In this document: piece after piece, positions 7,328 to 15,566 of the stretch | How positions within the stretch are numbered: the first letter of the stretch is position 1 | Layout: each line of letters starts with the position of its first letter | DNA from: Dickeya fangzhongdai | Lineage (GTDB): Bacteria > Pseudomonadota > Gammaproteobacteria > Enterobacterales > Enterobacteriaceae | Direction: 5' to 3' | NCBI RefSeq assembly: GCF_002812485.1 | Contig: NZ_CP025003.1 | Location: 124,001 to 188,000, forward strand | Length of the DNA stretch: 64,000 nt | Made by a program: the position numbers and the translations under genes | Notes under the pieces: generated by a model | Seen by the model: only the letters and a program-made list of their open reading frames with translations | Told to the model about the DNA's origin: nothing | The model's database searches: none

Positions 7328-8852
7328 AGCGTTTGCCTTTGTCGAGCGCCTGCCGGGCGACGCGCTGGCGATCCAGCTTGCTGTTGTGATTGAGCGTGGC
7401 GTCGTCCACCGGATACCAGAATTTGGGCACCATATAGAGCGGAAAATAGCGGCGCAGATAAGCCGCCAGCGCCGGGAAAATATCCGTCTGGCCGGACAGG
7501 ATAAACGCCTGCAGTCCCTGGGGCGTGTCGTGCAACAGCCAGGGCGTGACGATCGCGTCCTGTACCTGCGGGTGTTCCCGCAGCGCGTTTTCGATGTCGC
7601 TGAGGACGATGCGGTAACCCTGAATTTTCAGTTCGCTGTCTTCCCGACCGTGAAAGTAGAGCAGGTTATTTTGCAGCGAACCGATGTCGCCGGTGCGGTA
7701 ACTGCGGGTACCGTCGGGTTCGATGACGAAACGCGCCTGCTGGACGGGCGGCGCGTTCAGGTAGCCTTCGCCGACCACCGGGCCGGCGATGACGATTTCC
7801 CCGCGTTCGCTGTTCGCCGGGGCGTTGATGCGCAGTTCGACGCCGGGGCGTACATAGCCCAGCGGCAGCGGCGCGTCGTCATCCAGCATGCCGGGGGTAA
7901 TGTCGCAGGCGGTGACGGCGACCGTGCACTCCGTCGGGCCGTAGGTATTGACGATGCGACAACCGGGAAACGCCTGCCACAGGGCGCTGACGATCTCTTT
8001 CGTCAGCACCTCGCCGCAAAAGATAAAGGTGTTCAGCCGCGGCAGGTTATCCTGACGGAACTCCCGGTCTCTCAGATAATTACGGGTCAGCGACGGGGTG
8101 CTGACCCAGGTTTGTACCCCGGCGTCGGCATGGCGGGCGATCATCTTGCGGGTATTGATGAAGTCGCGGTAATCCAGCACCGAAAGCGGCTGACGATAAT
8201 GCCACGCCAGCCACAGCTCATATTGGGACACGTCGAAGCAGTAGCGAATGTTGCCGCTGATCGGGCCGGGAGCGGGAAACGCATCCGCCGCCCAGCGAAC
8301 GAAATGCGCCAGATTGGCGTAGCTCACCCGGATGCCTTTAGGGGCGCCGGTGGTGCCGGAAGAAAACATGATGTAGGCAATGCCGCCGATCGCGTCCCGA
8401 CCAAACGCCAGCCCCATCTGGCGGCAGTGCTCGGCCAGCCGGGCGGCGGGCATATCGCATACTGCCGTTGAAACCGCCAGCGTGGGAATGCCGATATCTG
8501 GCGCCGCCTGCCCGGTGGCGTTGAGCAACAGTGCGGCCTGAATGCTGCCGGCGATAAAGCGCAGGCGCTCGTCGGTGTTGTCGGTTTCCACCGGAACTAC
8601 CGGATGACCGGCCAGCAGGCAGGCCCACCAGGCGATCAGGCAGGCTGGGTGTTTGTGGCCGTACAGCAGCACCGGCGCGCGCTGGCGATGCCCGCCGGCT
8701 TCATGCAACGCCTGCAACCGCTCCGCCAGCGCCAGTGCGCCCTGATAAAGCTGGTGATAGGTCAGGTCGCCTTCGGTGTGATGGCAGGCAGGAGTGTGTA
8801 CGCCGTCAAAGCGGGCGAACACGGTAGTCAGGTACTGCCACGACGCGATCAT
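7308..8852 (-). CDS. Stand-alone adenylation enzyme (AMP-forming)
   Basis: I choose ATG 8852, which gives a 4-bp ATGA overlap with the carrier-protein gene; a TTG two codons earlier is possible. The 514-residue product has MFSSGTTGAPKG (phosphate loop), NTYGPTECT, YRTGDIG and HNSKLDRQ with the C-terminal catalytic lysine. It is a full adenylation enzyme without condensation or carrier domain. GC content is high throughout, unlike the neighbouring adenylation gene. Translational coupling to the carrier protein upstream suggests that it loads that carrier. The amino or acyl substrate cannot be read reliably without a structure-based specificity code. Confidence 0.87.
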   Translation of the reverse strand: MIASWQYLTTVFARFDGVHTPACHHTEGDLTYHQLYQGALALAERLQALHEAGGHRQRAPVLLYGHKHPACLIAWWACLLAGHPVVPVETDNTDERLRFIAGSIQAALLLNATGQAAPDIGIPTLAVSTAVCDMPAARLAEHCRQMGLAFGRDAIGGIAYIMFSSGTTGAPKGIRVSYANLAHFVRWAADAFPAPGPISGNIRYCFDVSQYELWLAWHYRQPLSVLDYRDFINTRKMIARHADAGVQTWVSTPSLTRNYLRDREFRQDNLPRLNTFIFCGEVLTKEIVSALWQAFPGCRIVNTYGPTECTVAVTACDITPGMLDDDAPLPLGYVRPGVELRINAPANSERGEIVIAGPVVGEGYLNAPPVQQARFVIEPDGTRSYRTGDIGSLQNNLLYFHGREDSELKIQGYRIVLSDIENALREHPQVQDAIVTPWLLHDTPQGLQAFILSGQTDIFPALAAYLRRYFPLYMVPKFWYPVDDATLNHNSKLDRQRVARQALDKGKRYVFVSS

Positions 8853-9157
8853 GCACAAGGGACGCCGTGCTCCAGCTGTGAGTGAATGAAACGGCCGAGC
8901 GAGTCGATGGTGCTGATCTGCTGGCTGTCCAGCGTCACCGGGTCGATGGACAAGCCTTCGATCATCTCTTCCAGATACATCATCAGTTCGATGAAGATGC
9001 CGCTTTCGAAGCCTAAATCCCGTTCCAGATCGGTGTGCGGATGCAGTTCCGACAGGTCGTCGGTTTCCAGCACTATGCCGATCGCCGTGACGATTTTCTG
9101 ATAGTAAAAATCCGGGCTGTGGCCGGTTTGGGGCGCGTAATCCGTATTGAATGACAT
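8849..9157 (-). CDS. Acyl/peptidyl carrier protein
   Basis: This is a 102-residue acidic protein with a single four-helix carrier domain. The motif DLERDLGFESGIFIELM contains the phosphopantetheine attachment serine (Ser52 in GFES), in place of the more usual GxDS. The start ATG at 9157 lies just after the stop of the AMP ligase gene, with GGAG upstream; an in-frame start 33 bp earlier lies inside that gene. The stop overlaps the next adenylation gene by 4 bp. It presumably holds the activated substrate as a thioester for the dehydrogenases and ketosynthases. Confidence 0.85.
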   Translation of the reverse strand: MSFNTDYAPQTGHSPDFYYQKIVTAIGIVLETDDLSELHPHTDLERDLGFESGIFIELMMYLEEMIEGLSIDPVTLDSQQISTIDSLGRFIHSQLEHGVPCA

Positions 9158-9162
9158 CGGCG

Positions 9163-10746
9163 TTACTCCATCAGGCCGGGTTGCGGGCAAACCTGAGCCG
9201 TTGCGTCCGCCGTCAGTTGTTCCTGCAGCAGCGAACGGTTGATTTTGCCGTTATGGTTTAGGGGCAACTGCGACATCAGCCGGAAGCGGCGCGGCACCAT
9301 GTGCGACTCCATCTGGGTTTTGCTCCAGCGCGACAGCGCCTTTTCATTGAGGTCGCCGCGAGTCACCACGCAGGCGATGATTTCGTCGCCGTAAATCGGG
9401 TGCGGCACGCCGAGCACCACCGCCTGTACCACCTGCGGATGGCGGTTGAGCACCGCTTCCACCTCTTTCGGCGACACTTTTTCGCCGCAGCTTTTCAGCA
9501 TTTCGTCCCGGCGGCCGACAAAATAGAGCAGCCCCTGCTCATCCAGCCGACAGATATCGCCGGTGTACAGCACCCGCTCGCCCGGCAGCAGGCCGGGGCG
9601 CAGCTTTTCGGCGCTCTTCTCTTCATTGCGCCAGTAGCCGCACATGACGGTCGCGCCGCGGATCACCAGTTCGCCGGTGGCGTTGCGGGTATGGCGCTGG
9701 CCGTTGTCGTCCACCACCCATAGTTCGGTGTTGGGAATAGCGATGCCGACGCTCTGTGGATGGGTGGCGAGGTATTCCGGTGGCAGGTAGGTGCAGCGGT
9801 GGCACTCGGTCAGCCCGTACATCGAGTAGATGCGCGCCTGCGGAAAGATGGTATGCAACTGATCGATATCACCGGCATGCAGCGCGGCGGCGGTGTTGGT
9901 CACGGTGCGGATGGCGCCGAAGTTATAGCGGGACGCCAGCGGCGCGATCAGCCGCAGCATGGTCGGCACGATCGGCAATACGGTGGCGCGCAGGGTGACC
10001 ATGCGCTGCAACGACAGCAGCGGACGCCGGAAATCCGGCTCCACGATCAGCGTACACTGCGCCAGCGCCGACATAATCACCTGGTACAGGCCGTAATCGA
10101 AGCTCATTGGGATCATCGACATGATGCGGTCGTCACCGCGCAGTTGCAGGTAGCTGGCCACTGAACCGGCGGCGGTAATCATATTGCGCCGGCTAAGCAT
10201 CACCCCTTTAGGATGGCCGGTAGAGCCGGATGTGTAGATGATGCAGGCCAGATCGAGATCGATGCCCGCCACCTGCCGGTCGCGTTCAACGGAGATGCGG
10301 TACGGTTCTTCCGCCAGCACAGCCGCTATATCGTTGCTGAAGCAGACGCGGGTGTGGCGATTGTATTGCTGCCAATGCTCGCTGGCCTGAGCGATGCCGA
10401 TTTCCTCTTTCAGGGCGCGATCGGCAATCAGCAACCGGCAACCGGCGTTGTCCACCAGCCAGCTCAGTTTGCCGGCTTTGGTGTCCGGATTCAGCGGAAT
10501 AAAGATCGCCCCCAGATACTGCAACGCCCAGAAATAGAGTACGAACGTCAGTGAATTCGGCATGCAGACGATCACCCGGTCGCCTTTTTCCACTCCGTTT
10601 TCACGCAGGTGGTCCGCCAATTGCCGGGCCTGCAGGCGCAGCATAAACCAGCTGACCTCGCGGTCGGTGTCGATGACCGCGGTTTTGTTGACGGCTTCTT
10701 TGGCTGCCCGGTCAAGCCAGGTGGTCAGGTGGGTAATATTGGTCAT
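9163..10746 (-). CDS. Acyl-CoA/acyl-carrier ligase (AMP-forming)
   Basis: The 527-residue enzyme has IIYTSGSTGHPKG (phosphate loop), SMYGLTEC, LYTGDICRL, a GRRDEMLKSCGEKVSP hinge region and catalytic lysine NHNGKINR. The GLTE variant and hinge are closer to acyl-CoA ligases than to NRPS adenylation domains. It is reminiscent of ligases found beside PLP decarboxylases and carrier proteins in polysaccharide/exosortase loci. It lies between a Cys-less ketosynthase-like gene (12 bp away) and a carrier gene (5 bp away). It probably activates an acid and loads it onto one of the two carriers. Confidence 0.87.
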   Translation of the reverse strand: MTNITHLTTWLDRAAKEAVNKTAVIDTDREVSWFMLRLQARQLADHLRENGVEKGDRVIVCMPNSLTFVLYFWALQYLGAIFIPLNPDTKAGKLSWLVDNAGCRLLIADRALKEEIGIAQASEHWQQYNRHTRVCFSNDIAAVLAEEPYRISVERDRQVAGIDLDLACIIYTSGSTGHPKGVMLSRRNMITAAGSVASYLQLRGDDRIMSMIPMSFDYGLYQVIMSALAQCTLIVEPDFRRPLLSLQRMVTLRATVLPIVPTMLRLIAPLASRYNFGAIRTVTNTAAALHAGDIDQLHTIFPQARIYSMYGLTECHRCTYLPPEYLATHPQSVGIAIPNTELWVVDDNGQRHTRNATGELVIRGATVMCGYWRNEEKSAEKLRPGLLPGERVLYTGDICRLDEQGLLYFVGRRDEMLKSCGEKVSPKEVEAVLNRHPQVVQAVVLGVPHPIYGDEIIACVVTRGDLNEKALSRWSKTQMESHMVPRRFRLMSQLPLNHNGKINRSLLQEQLTADATAQVCPQPGLME

Positions 10747-10758
10747 GGAGCATCCTTA

Positions 10759-11667
10759 TCAGGTACGGGAAGGGCGGGTGAACGGCCCGTCGTGGCAAGG
10801 TTGGTAGCGCAACACACCGGCGGTAAGGTGACGCGATTCCGGCACCGCCAGCAGATAACGCCGGCCCGGCTGCGCATGGTGTTTCAGGTAGACGAACGGA
10901 GCGGCGCACAGTAACGATTCCGCCACGGCCGCAGTCTGGTGTTCGGGGAACGCGCCCTGCAACGCCGCCGCCAGCGACGGGTTGCCCAGCAGCGTCAGCG
11001 TGTCTGCCGTGGGCAGGCGCGAAAGCAATTGCCGCATGGTGTCGATCGGGTCGCCGTTTTCGGCGTAAGGCTGGCGATAATACCCTTCAAATATCAGCCC
11101 GCTGGCCTGATGGGGCGGACGTTTTTCTATTCGCATCAGGCAACAGTTCTTTTGGGGACGCAACTGCGCCAGCCGCTCGCTGGGATAAGGCGCCAGATCC
11201 TGATCGGCGATCATCAGCAACGCCTCGCGCCGGTTTTCATCACTGGTCAGATAGTCGTCGATGGCGCTTAGCGCGAACAACGGCGCCGCCAGCCCGCGAT
11301 CCGACACCGACAGCCCGAACGCCTGTCGGGCGTCGCAGGCGTGGATCAACGCGTTGGATACCGCGCAGCCGAGATCGCTGTCCGGCGTCCAGTGGGCGAA
11401 CATCACCAGATCAAGCTGTTGCAGCGTATGACGCGCCTGCAATTCGGGCAGCAGCGCCTGCATCATCGCGGTAAAAGTATGACGGCCGTTGAGCCAACGG
11501 GTCAGCAGGGCGTCGTCCGGCTCCTGCGGTTCGTCGTGGGAACGGAAAAAAGCACGCAGATAATCCGCCATCAATGCCTGACTGGGATGCGGGGCCAGTA
11601 ACGCGGCCTCGTTCTCGGGCGCAAAAGCGCGCCATACCAGGTCATCCGGCTGGATACACAACGTCAT
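10759..11667 (-). CDS. Cys-less ketosynthase III-like protein (second PqsB-like copy)
   Basis: This is a 302-residue paralogue of the 536-1393 protein. They share DLVMFAHWTPDSDLG and then VSDRGLAAPLFAL (121-133) at the nucleophile elbow. As in the other copy, no cysteine is present at the expected place, so it cannot act by the normal ketosynthase mechanism. The strand LLMIADQDLAPY after the elbow is also shared (LLLIADQSSLPY). The gene overlaps the decarboxylase by 4 bp. No Cys-containing partner is adjacent, so it may pair with the FabH-like enzyme at 2614-3537 or with the enzyme at the left edge; this is inference. Confidence 0.65.
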   Translation of the reverse strand: MTLCIQPDDLVWRAFAPENEAALLAPHPSQALMADYLRAFFRSHDEPQEPDDALLTRWLNGRHTFTAMMQALLPELQARHTLQQLDLVMFAHWTPDSDLGCAVSNALIHACDARQAFGLSVSDRGLAAPLFALSAIDDYLTSDENRREALLMIADQDLAPYPSERLAQLRPQKNCCLMRIEKRPPHQASGLIFEGYYRQPYAENGDPIDTMRQLLSRLPTADTLTLLGNPSLAAALQGAFPEHQTAAVAESLLCAAPFVYLKHHAQPGRRYLLAVPESRHLTAGVLRYQPCHDGPFTRPSRT

Positions 11668-12992
11668 GGCGTATCCCCGCGCCAGATCTCGACCGGCTGT
11701 TGCCGGGCCAGCAACTGCTCGGTGGTTTCCGGCTGGCGAATCAGGGTCAGGCGGCGACCGTCCACCATCACTTCCGCCGGGTAACCGAAGCTAAGGAACG
11801 AGCCCGGCGACGCGGTCAGCCCGTAAGCGCCGGAGTGGGTGATGCCGATCAGATCGTCGACCGCCAGCGTCGGCAGCAGCACATTGTCGCCCAGCAGATC
11901 GGTGGGCGTGCAAAGCGGCCCGCTGACCTGATAAGGCTGCAACGGCCGCTCCAGATTGTCGCCCAGCCGCAACAACGGAAAGTTTTTGCGCAGCATGCTG
12001 TTCAGGCCGGCCGCCGCACTGTGGCAATTAGCGCCGCCATCGCAGATAGCGAACGTTTTCCCGCCGGCGGTTTTCAGGGTGTTGACCCGGGTGACGAACA
12101 GGCCGGCTTCCGCTACCAGATAACGCCCCAGTTCGATGATGATCTGCGTGGCGGCGGCCTGGCGGCGGAAGTCCGCCACGATTGACGCGATGGCCTCGGT
12201 TAACGCCGGCAGATCCAACGGCGTTTCCTTCGCAAAATAGGGGACGCCGAAACCGCCGCCGACATCGACAAAATCCAGCGTTAACTGGTGCGTATCGCGC
12301 AGATTTAGCGCCAGTTGCAGGATATTTCGGGTGTTGTCGGCGATAGACTGGGCATTGAGGATCCGGGTGCCCAGATAAACATGAAAACCGCGCAGAGAAA
12401 CCGAGGGCCAACGGTGCAGGCTGGTCAGCACGGTATGCAGGGTATCCAGCGTCATGCCGAACTGGGTGGGTTTGCCGCTCATCACCAGCCGGGCGTGTTC
12501 GCTGCTGAAATCCGGATTGATGCGCAGCGCCACCGTCTGCACGGTATTGGCCTGCGCGGCCAGCCGGTTGAGGTTATCCAGCTCTGCTACCGATTCCACC
12601 ACAATCGCCCGGATGCCGCAGTCAATAGCGAATTTCAGCGCAGGCAGGGATTTGCCCGGCCCGACATACAGGATGTGCTGCGGCGAGACGCCCGCCGCCA
12701 GCGCGGTTTTCAGCTCGGCAGGCGAGCAGACCTCACATCCCGCTCCTTGTTCCGCCAGCACGCTGACCACCGAAAGATTGGGATTGGCTTTCAGAGAATA
12801 GTAAATCGCGGTTCCGGTTGGCAGTTGCTGGCGGAGTTGCTGGAACTGGCCGCGCAACTGACGGGCGCTATAAACATAGAAAGGCGTACCGATGCGGTCG
12901 GCAATATCGGCGACAGGCACCTCTTCTATATAGCCGTTGGCGAACAGCGAGTCAGCCTCGGAACGGGCAACGGGATGGGCGGGGTCAGCCAT
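11664..12992 (-). CDS. PLP-dependent decarboxylase, diaminopimelate/ornithine decarboxylase fold
   Basis: The 442-residue protein is a fold-type III decarboxylase. Lys68 in YSLKANPN should bind PLP, GGGFG (245-249) and ELGR (287-290) are phosphate and substrate-side motifs, and GPLCTPTD supplies the active-site Cys361. It differs from housekeeping LysA by context: it overlaps the carrier-protein gene upstream by 8 bp and a ketosynthase-like gene downstream by 4 bp. A close functional parallel is BtrK of butirosin synthesis, which decarboxylates an amino acid while it is bound to the carrier BtrI. By analogy this enzyme may convert a carrier-bound amino acid to an amine; the free-amino-acid alternative remains open. 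Confidence 0.85.
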   Translation of the reverse strand: MADPAHPVARSEADSLFANGYIEEVPVADIADRIGTPFYVYSARQLRGQFQQLRQQLPTGTAIYYSLKANPNLSVVSVLAEQGAGCEVCSPAELKTALAAGVSPQHILYVGPGKSLPALKFAIDCGIRAIVVESVAELDNLNRLAAQANTVQTVALRINPDFSSEHARLVMSGKPTQFGMTLDTLHTVLTSLHRWPSVSLRGFHVYLGTRILNAQSIADNTRNILQLALNLRDTHQLTLDFVDVGGGFGVPYFAKETPLDLPALTEAIASIVADFRRQAAATQIIIELGRYLVAEAGLFVTRVNTLKTAGGKTFAICDGGANCHSAAAGLNSMLRKNFPLLRLGDNLERPLQPYQVSGPLCTPTDLLGDNVLLPTLAVDDLIGITHSGAYGLTASPGSFLSFGYPAEVMVDGRRLTLIRQPETTEQLLARQQPVEIWRGDTP

Positions 12993-13296
12993 GATGAAGC
13001 CGCTCGCGCAGGAAGCGCGTCAGACTGGTCAGATTCTGGAAGGCATCAAAAACGCGGTCGTTCGTCAGGTCGAACAGATCGCCGCTCAGGTTGTAGGCCG
13101 CTTCGCAGTGGTCGCTGAGTACGGCAATCAGGGTGACGATGTTGATGGAGTCCAGACGCCCTTCTTCGCCGAACAGGGGGGCTCCCTGAAAGATCTCGGC
13201 AATACGGCCTTTATCGACGCCAATCGCGGTGAGTTTGTCACGCAGGAGGGTATGCAAGGTGTCATCATCATGATGAGTCATTACCGGATAATCCAT
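12985..13296 (-). CDS. Acyl carrier protein, first gene of the biosynthetic operon
   Basis: This 103-residue carrier protein starts at ATG 13296, after the strong ribosome site AAGGGGAG. The motif EEGRLDSINIVTLIA carries the phosphopantetheine serine, Ser50. It has the expected acidic four-helix pattern and nothing fused. It is the first gene of the leftward train and overlaps the PLP decarboxylase by 8 bp, which argues that the two proteins work together. No gene lies between it and the intergenic repeat at 13788, so the operon's promoter must lie in 13297-13790 or beyond. Confidence 0.85.
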   Translation of the reverse strand: MDYPVMTHHDDDTLHTLLRDKLTAIGVDKGRIAEIFQGAPLFGEEGRLDSINIVTLIAVLSDHCEAAYNLSGDLFDLTNDRVFDAFQNLTSLTRFLRERLHHG

Positions 13297-13787
13297 TCTA
13301 CTCCCCTTATCTGTCTCTTTGACGGGAGTATAACCAGCGTTATTCAGGCGTTTTGTTTGAAATTGCACGCTCGCTGATATGAAAGGATTAATGTCGTCAG
13401 ATCGGCGGTAAAATCGGCATAATTTATTCTGATAGCTACGTTATCGCGTTTTTTGTCCGAATGTTTCCATCATCGATATTCTGCGGGGAGCGCGTGCGGG
13501 ATATAACAGGATGCGGTCGGCATTCCGTCACAGACAGGCTGAAGGGAGAATTGGGCAATATCGGGATACAGAGCGAAAATAATAGAGAGGGAGAAAATGA
13601 CCTTTCTCTCTCCTGCAAGCCTTGTGGGATAACAAGAGAGAGAAGGGCTAACAATATAGCATTATTGCCTGCCATACTCCGGATTACAGAGAGGTGACCG
13701 CCTGCATTCATCCCCGTCGCTGACTCATGCCAGTTTCCGGTGATTCACTGGGTTGCCGCCTTTCTGCCGCCCGAATTATTTAGGGCA
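13297..13787. other. Gene-poor control region upstream of the operon, with decayed repeat end
   Basis: I see no credible gene here. On the minus strand a TATACT at 13332-13327 could be a -10 element, but no good -35 is present. A stem of AGAGAGGGAGAAA-type sequence with its complement lies near 13598-13622. From about 13741 to 13786 the sequence repeats, imperfectly, the last 45 bp of the palindromic element that follows (GGTTGCCGCC, then CGAATTATTTAGGG), so an older copy probably sat here. Confidence 0.5.
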
Positions 13788-13987
13788 TATACCCGTCATA
13801 CTTCAAGTTGCAGGTGTGTTGGCTGCGTTACTCGGCCCATTTCATGGGCCTCGCCCCTTCGGGGCCGCTGCCAGCAGCGTTCAAATCGGCTTACGCCAAT
13901 TTGTCACTCACCCCAGTCACTTACTTATGTAAGCTCCTGGGGATTTACTCGGTTGCCGCCTTCCTGCAACTCGAATTATTTAGGGTA
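13788..13987. repeat. MITE-like palindromic intergenic repeat, about 200 bp
   Basis: The ends are inverted repeats: TATACCC near 13788 and AGTTGCAGG near 13806-13814 on the left, against CCTGCAACT and TTAGGGTA on the right. Internal palindromes (GGCCCATTTCATGGGCC; GCCCCTTCGGGGC) make a strongly folded element. I know similar ATACCCGTCATACTTC-type elements from intergenic DNA of soft-rot and other enterobacteria, but I cannot name the family. No coding potential. Confidence 0.75.
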
Positions 13988-14209
13988 GAGAATTAATAAA
14001 CTAACAGATATTTCCCTGGTGTGCGCCAATTTGGCTTTCCGATCTTTAAAGCGGATCAGATGTTTTTATTTTGGTACTTGATGTTATTTTTTGAAAATTC
14101 TAAGGATTTTGTACAGGGAAAGATAGTTAGACTTAGGTATAGGTTGATACTATACTTTCGTGCCGTTATGGTCAGGCTGGGCTGTCGCACGCGATTTTGG
14201 GAGAGTTGG

Positions 14210-14962
14210 ATGTCTATATCATTCTCTAACGTTGACTTCATCAATAGCACAATACAAACCTATCTTAACAGAAAGTTAAAAAGCTATGGCGACCCCAAGT
14301 ACGCCTATTTGATCATGAACAAGAAGAAACCGACGGATGTTGTGATCATCTCCAACTATCCGACGGAATGGGTTGATATTTACAGAAATAACAATTATCA
14401 GCATATTGACCCGGTAATCCTGACCGCCATCAATAAGATTTCTCCTTTTTCCTGGGATGATGATCTGGTCATCAGTTCAAAGTTGAAATTTTCCAGAATA
14501 TTCAATCTCTCCAAAGAATACGACATTGTTAATGGCTATACCTTTGTGTTGCACGACCCGGGCAACAATTTGGCCGCCTTGTCTTTTATGATTGAAGAGC
14601 ATCGCAGCGAAGAACTGGAAGAAATTATTCAGAATAATAAAGATAAATTGCAAATGCTGTTGATTTCAGCTCATGAGAAACTCACCTCTCTTTACCGAGA
14701 GATGAGCAGAAACAGAAACAACAGCAAGTCGCAGGAAGCCGATCTTTTCTCACAAAGAGAAAACGAAATTCTCTACTGGGCAAGCATGGGGAAAACCTAT
14801 CAGGAGATTGCGCTTATTCTTGGTATCACCACCAGTACAGTAAAATTTCATATCGGCAACGTTGTAAAAAAACTGGGTGTGCTGAATGCCAAGCATGCGA
14901 TCAGGCTCGGCGTTGAAATGAATCTGATCAAGCCAGTGGGACCAGCAAAGGCAAGGTCTTAA
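14210..14962 (+). CDS. expR: LuxR-family quorum-sensing regulator ExpR
   Basis: The 250-residue protein matches the soft-rot ExpR type. The N-terminal acyl-homoserine-lactone-binding domain covers about residues 1-165, with YPTEWVDIY and HIDPVI including the conserved Trp, Tyr and Asp. The C-terminal LuxR helix-turn-helix (about 180-245) includes TSTVKFHIGNV. I start at ATG 14210, after GGGAG, because the sequence MSISFSNVDF matches the family; the upstream in-frame extension does not. In Dickeya and Pectobacterium such regulators bind DNA without ligand and are released by the AHL signal. The gene converges on expI and their 3' ends overlap by 35 bp. AT-richer than the operon to its left. 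Confidence 0.95.
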   Translation: MSISFSNVDFINSTIQTYLNRKLKSYGDPKYAYLIMNKKKPTDVVIISNYPTEWVDIYRNNNYQHIDPVILTAINKISPFSWDDDLVISSKLKFSRIFNLSKEYDIVNGYTFVLHDPGNNLAALSFMIEEHRSEELEEIIQNNKDKLQMLLISAHEKLTSLYREMSRNRNNSKSQEADLFSQRENEILYWASMGKTYQEIALILGITTSTVKFHIGNVVKKLGVLNAKHAIRLGVEMNLIKPVGPAKARS

Positions 14963-15566
14963 GCTGCTCGGATTCGGCCGTTGTTATCTGTGTAATGCGT
15001 TCGATCAGCGCGTATCGGCTCTCATCGTCTGTGGGCAGGTGCAGCAGATAAATTTTCTCCTGCTTTTCCGACAACCCCTGCTGAATGATGGAAATGCGCC
15101 AGCCTGAACGTTTTAACAAGGTCAGCATCGGGTGGCTGACAATCGTGAGTATCCCGTCATAATGGCATTTTCTGGCGTAATTGATCATGGCAAGAAATAA
15201 CGTCAGGCAAGCTGGGTTACGGGTGCCAATCAAATTTCTCACTCGGTCACGGTCGACGAAAAACCGGCTGGACTCAATGTAATTTCCTTCGGGGATGTTG
15301 AGACCGTCGAAATAAGAGAAAAACGTGCCAGTAATCATGTTGGGATATTTCATTTCTATAAATCTGACACTGCAAATGATTTTTCCTTCCTTGACGCCTA
15401 ACAAGTAGGTCGTGTGTTCATTATCGTACTCGTCAAATTCCATCCCGTTAATACAGTTGACGGTCCAGTCCAGACGGTCCTTAAATGTCTCTTTGCGTAG
15501 TGTAAACACCTCGTCCAGCTTGTTATTTGACATTAAGCTAAAACTCACATCAAATATTTCTAACAT
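14928..15566 (-). CDS. expI: Acyl-homoserine-lactone synthase ExpI (LuxI family)
   Basis: The 212-residue LuxI-type enzyme joins S-adenosylmethionine and an acyl-ACP to make the AHL signal. Conserved N-terminal features are present: LRKETFKDRLDW (conserved Arg, Phe and Trp) and EFDEYDNEHTTYLLG (conserved Asp residues). SRFFVDRDRVR follows mid-protein, with the invariant Arg. The ATG at 15566 is preceded by GGGGGAAAT; an upstream in-frame start lacks a ribosome site. The gene is convergent with expR, the usual enterobacterial arrangement, with a 35-bp antisense overlap. Its proximity to the carrier-protein operon raises the possibility that the operon is under AHL control. Confidence 0.95.
   Translation of the reverse strand: MLEIFDVSFSLMSNNKLDEVFTLRKETFKDRLDWTVNCINGMEFDEYDNEHTTYLLGVKEGKIICSVRFIEMKYPNMITGTFFSYFDGLNIPEGNYIESSRFFVDRDRVRNLIGTRNPACLTLFLAMINYARKCHYDGILTIVSHPMLTLLKRSGWRISIIQQGLSEKQEKIYLLHLPTDDESRYALIERITQITTAESEQLKTLPLLVPLA

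Noticed and set aside
1..13296. Assigning the operon to the Vfm quorum-sensing locus
   Set aside because: Enzyme types are similar in kind, but no vfmE, vfmH or vfmI-type regulator is in the window and I could not compare sequences, so gene names were not used.
13436..13711. A 91-codon minus-strand frame upstream of the operon
   Set aside because: No ribosome site, no family resemblance, and Ser/Arg-rich composition over a hairpin-rich region.
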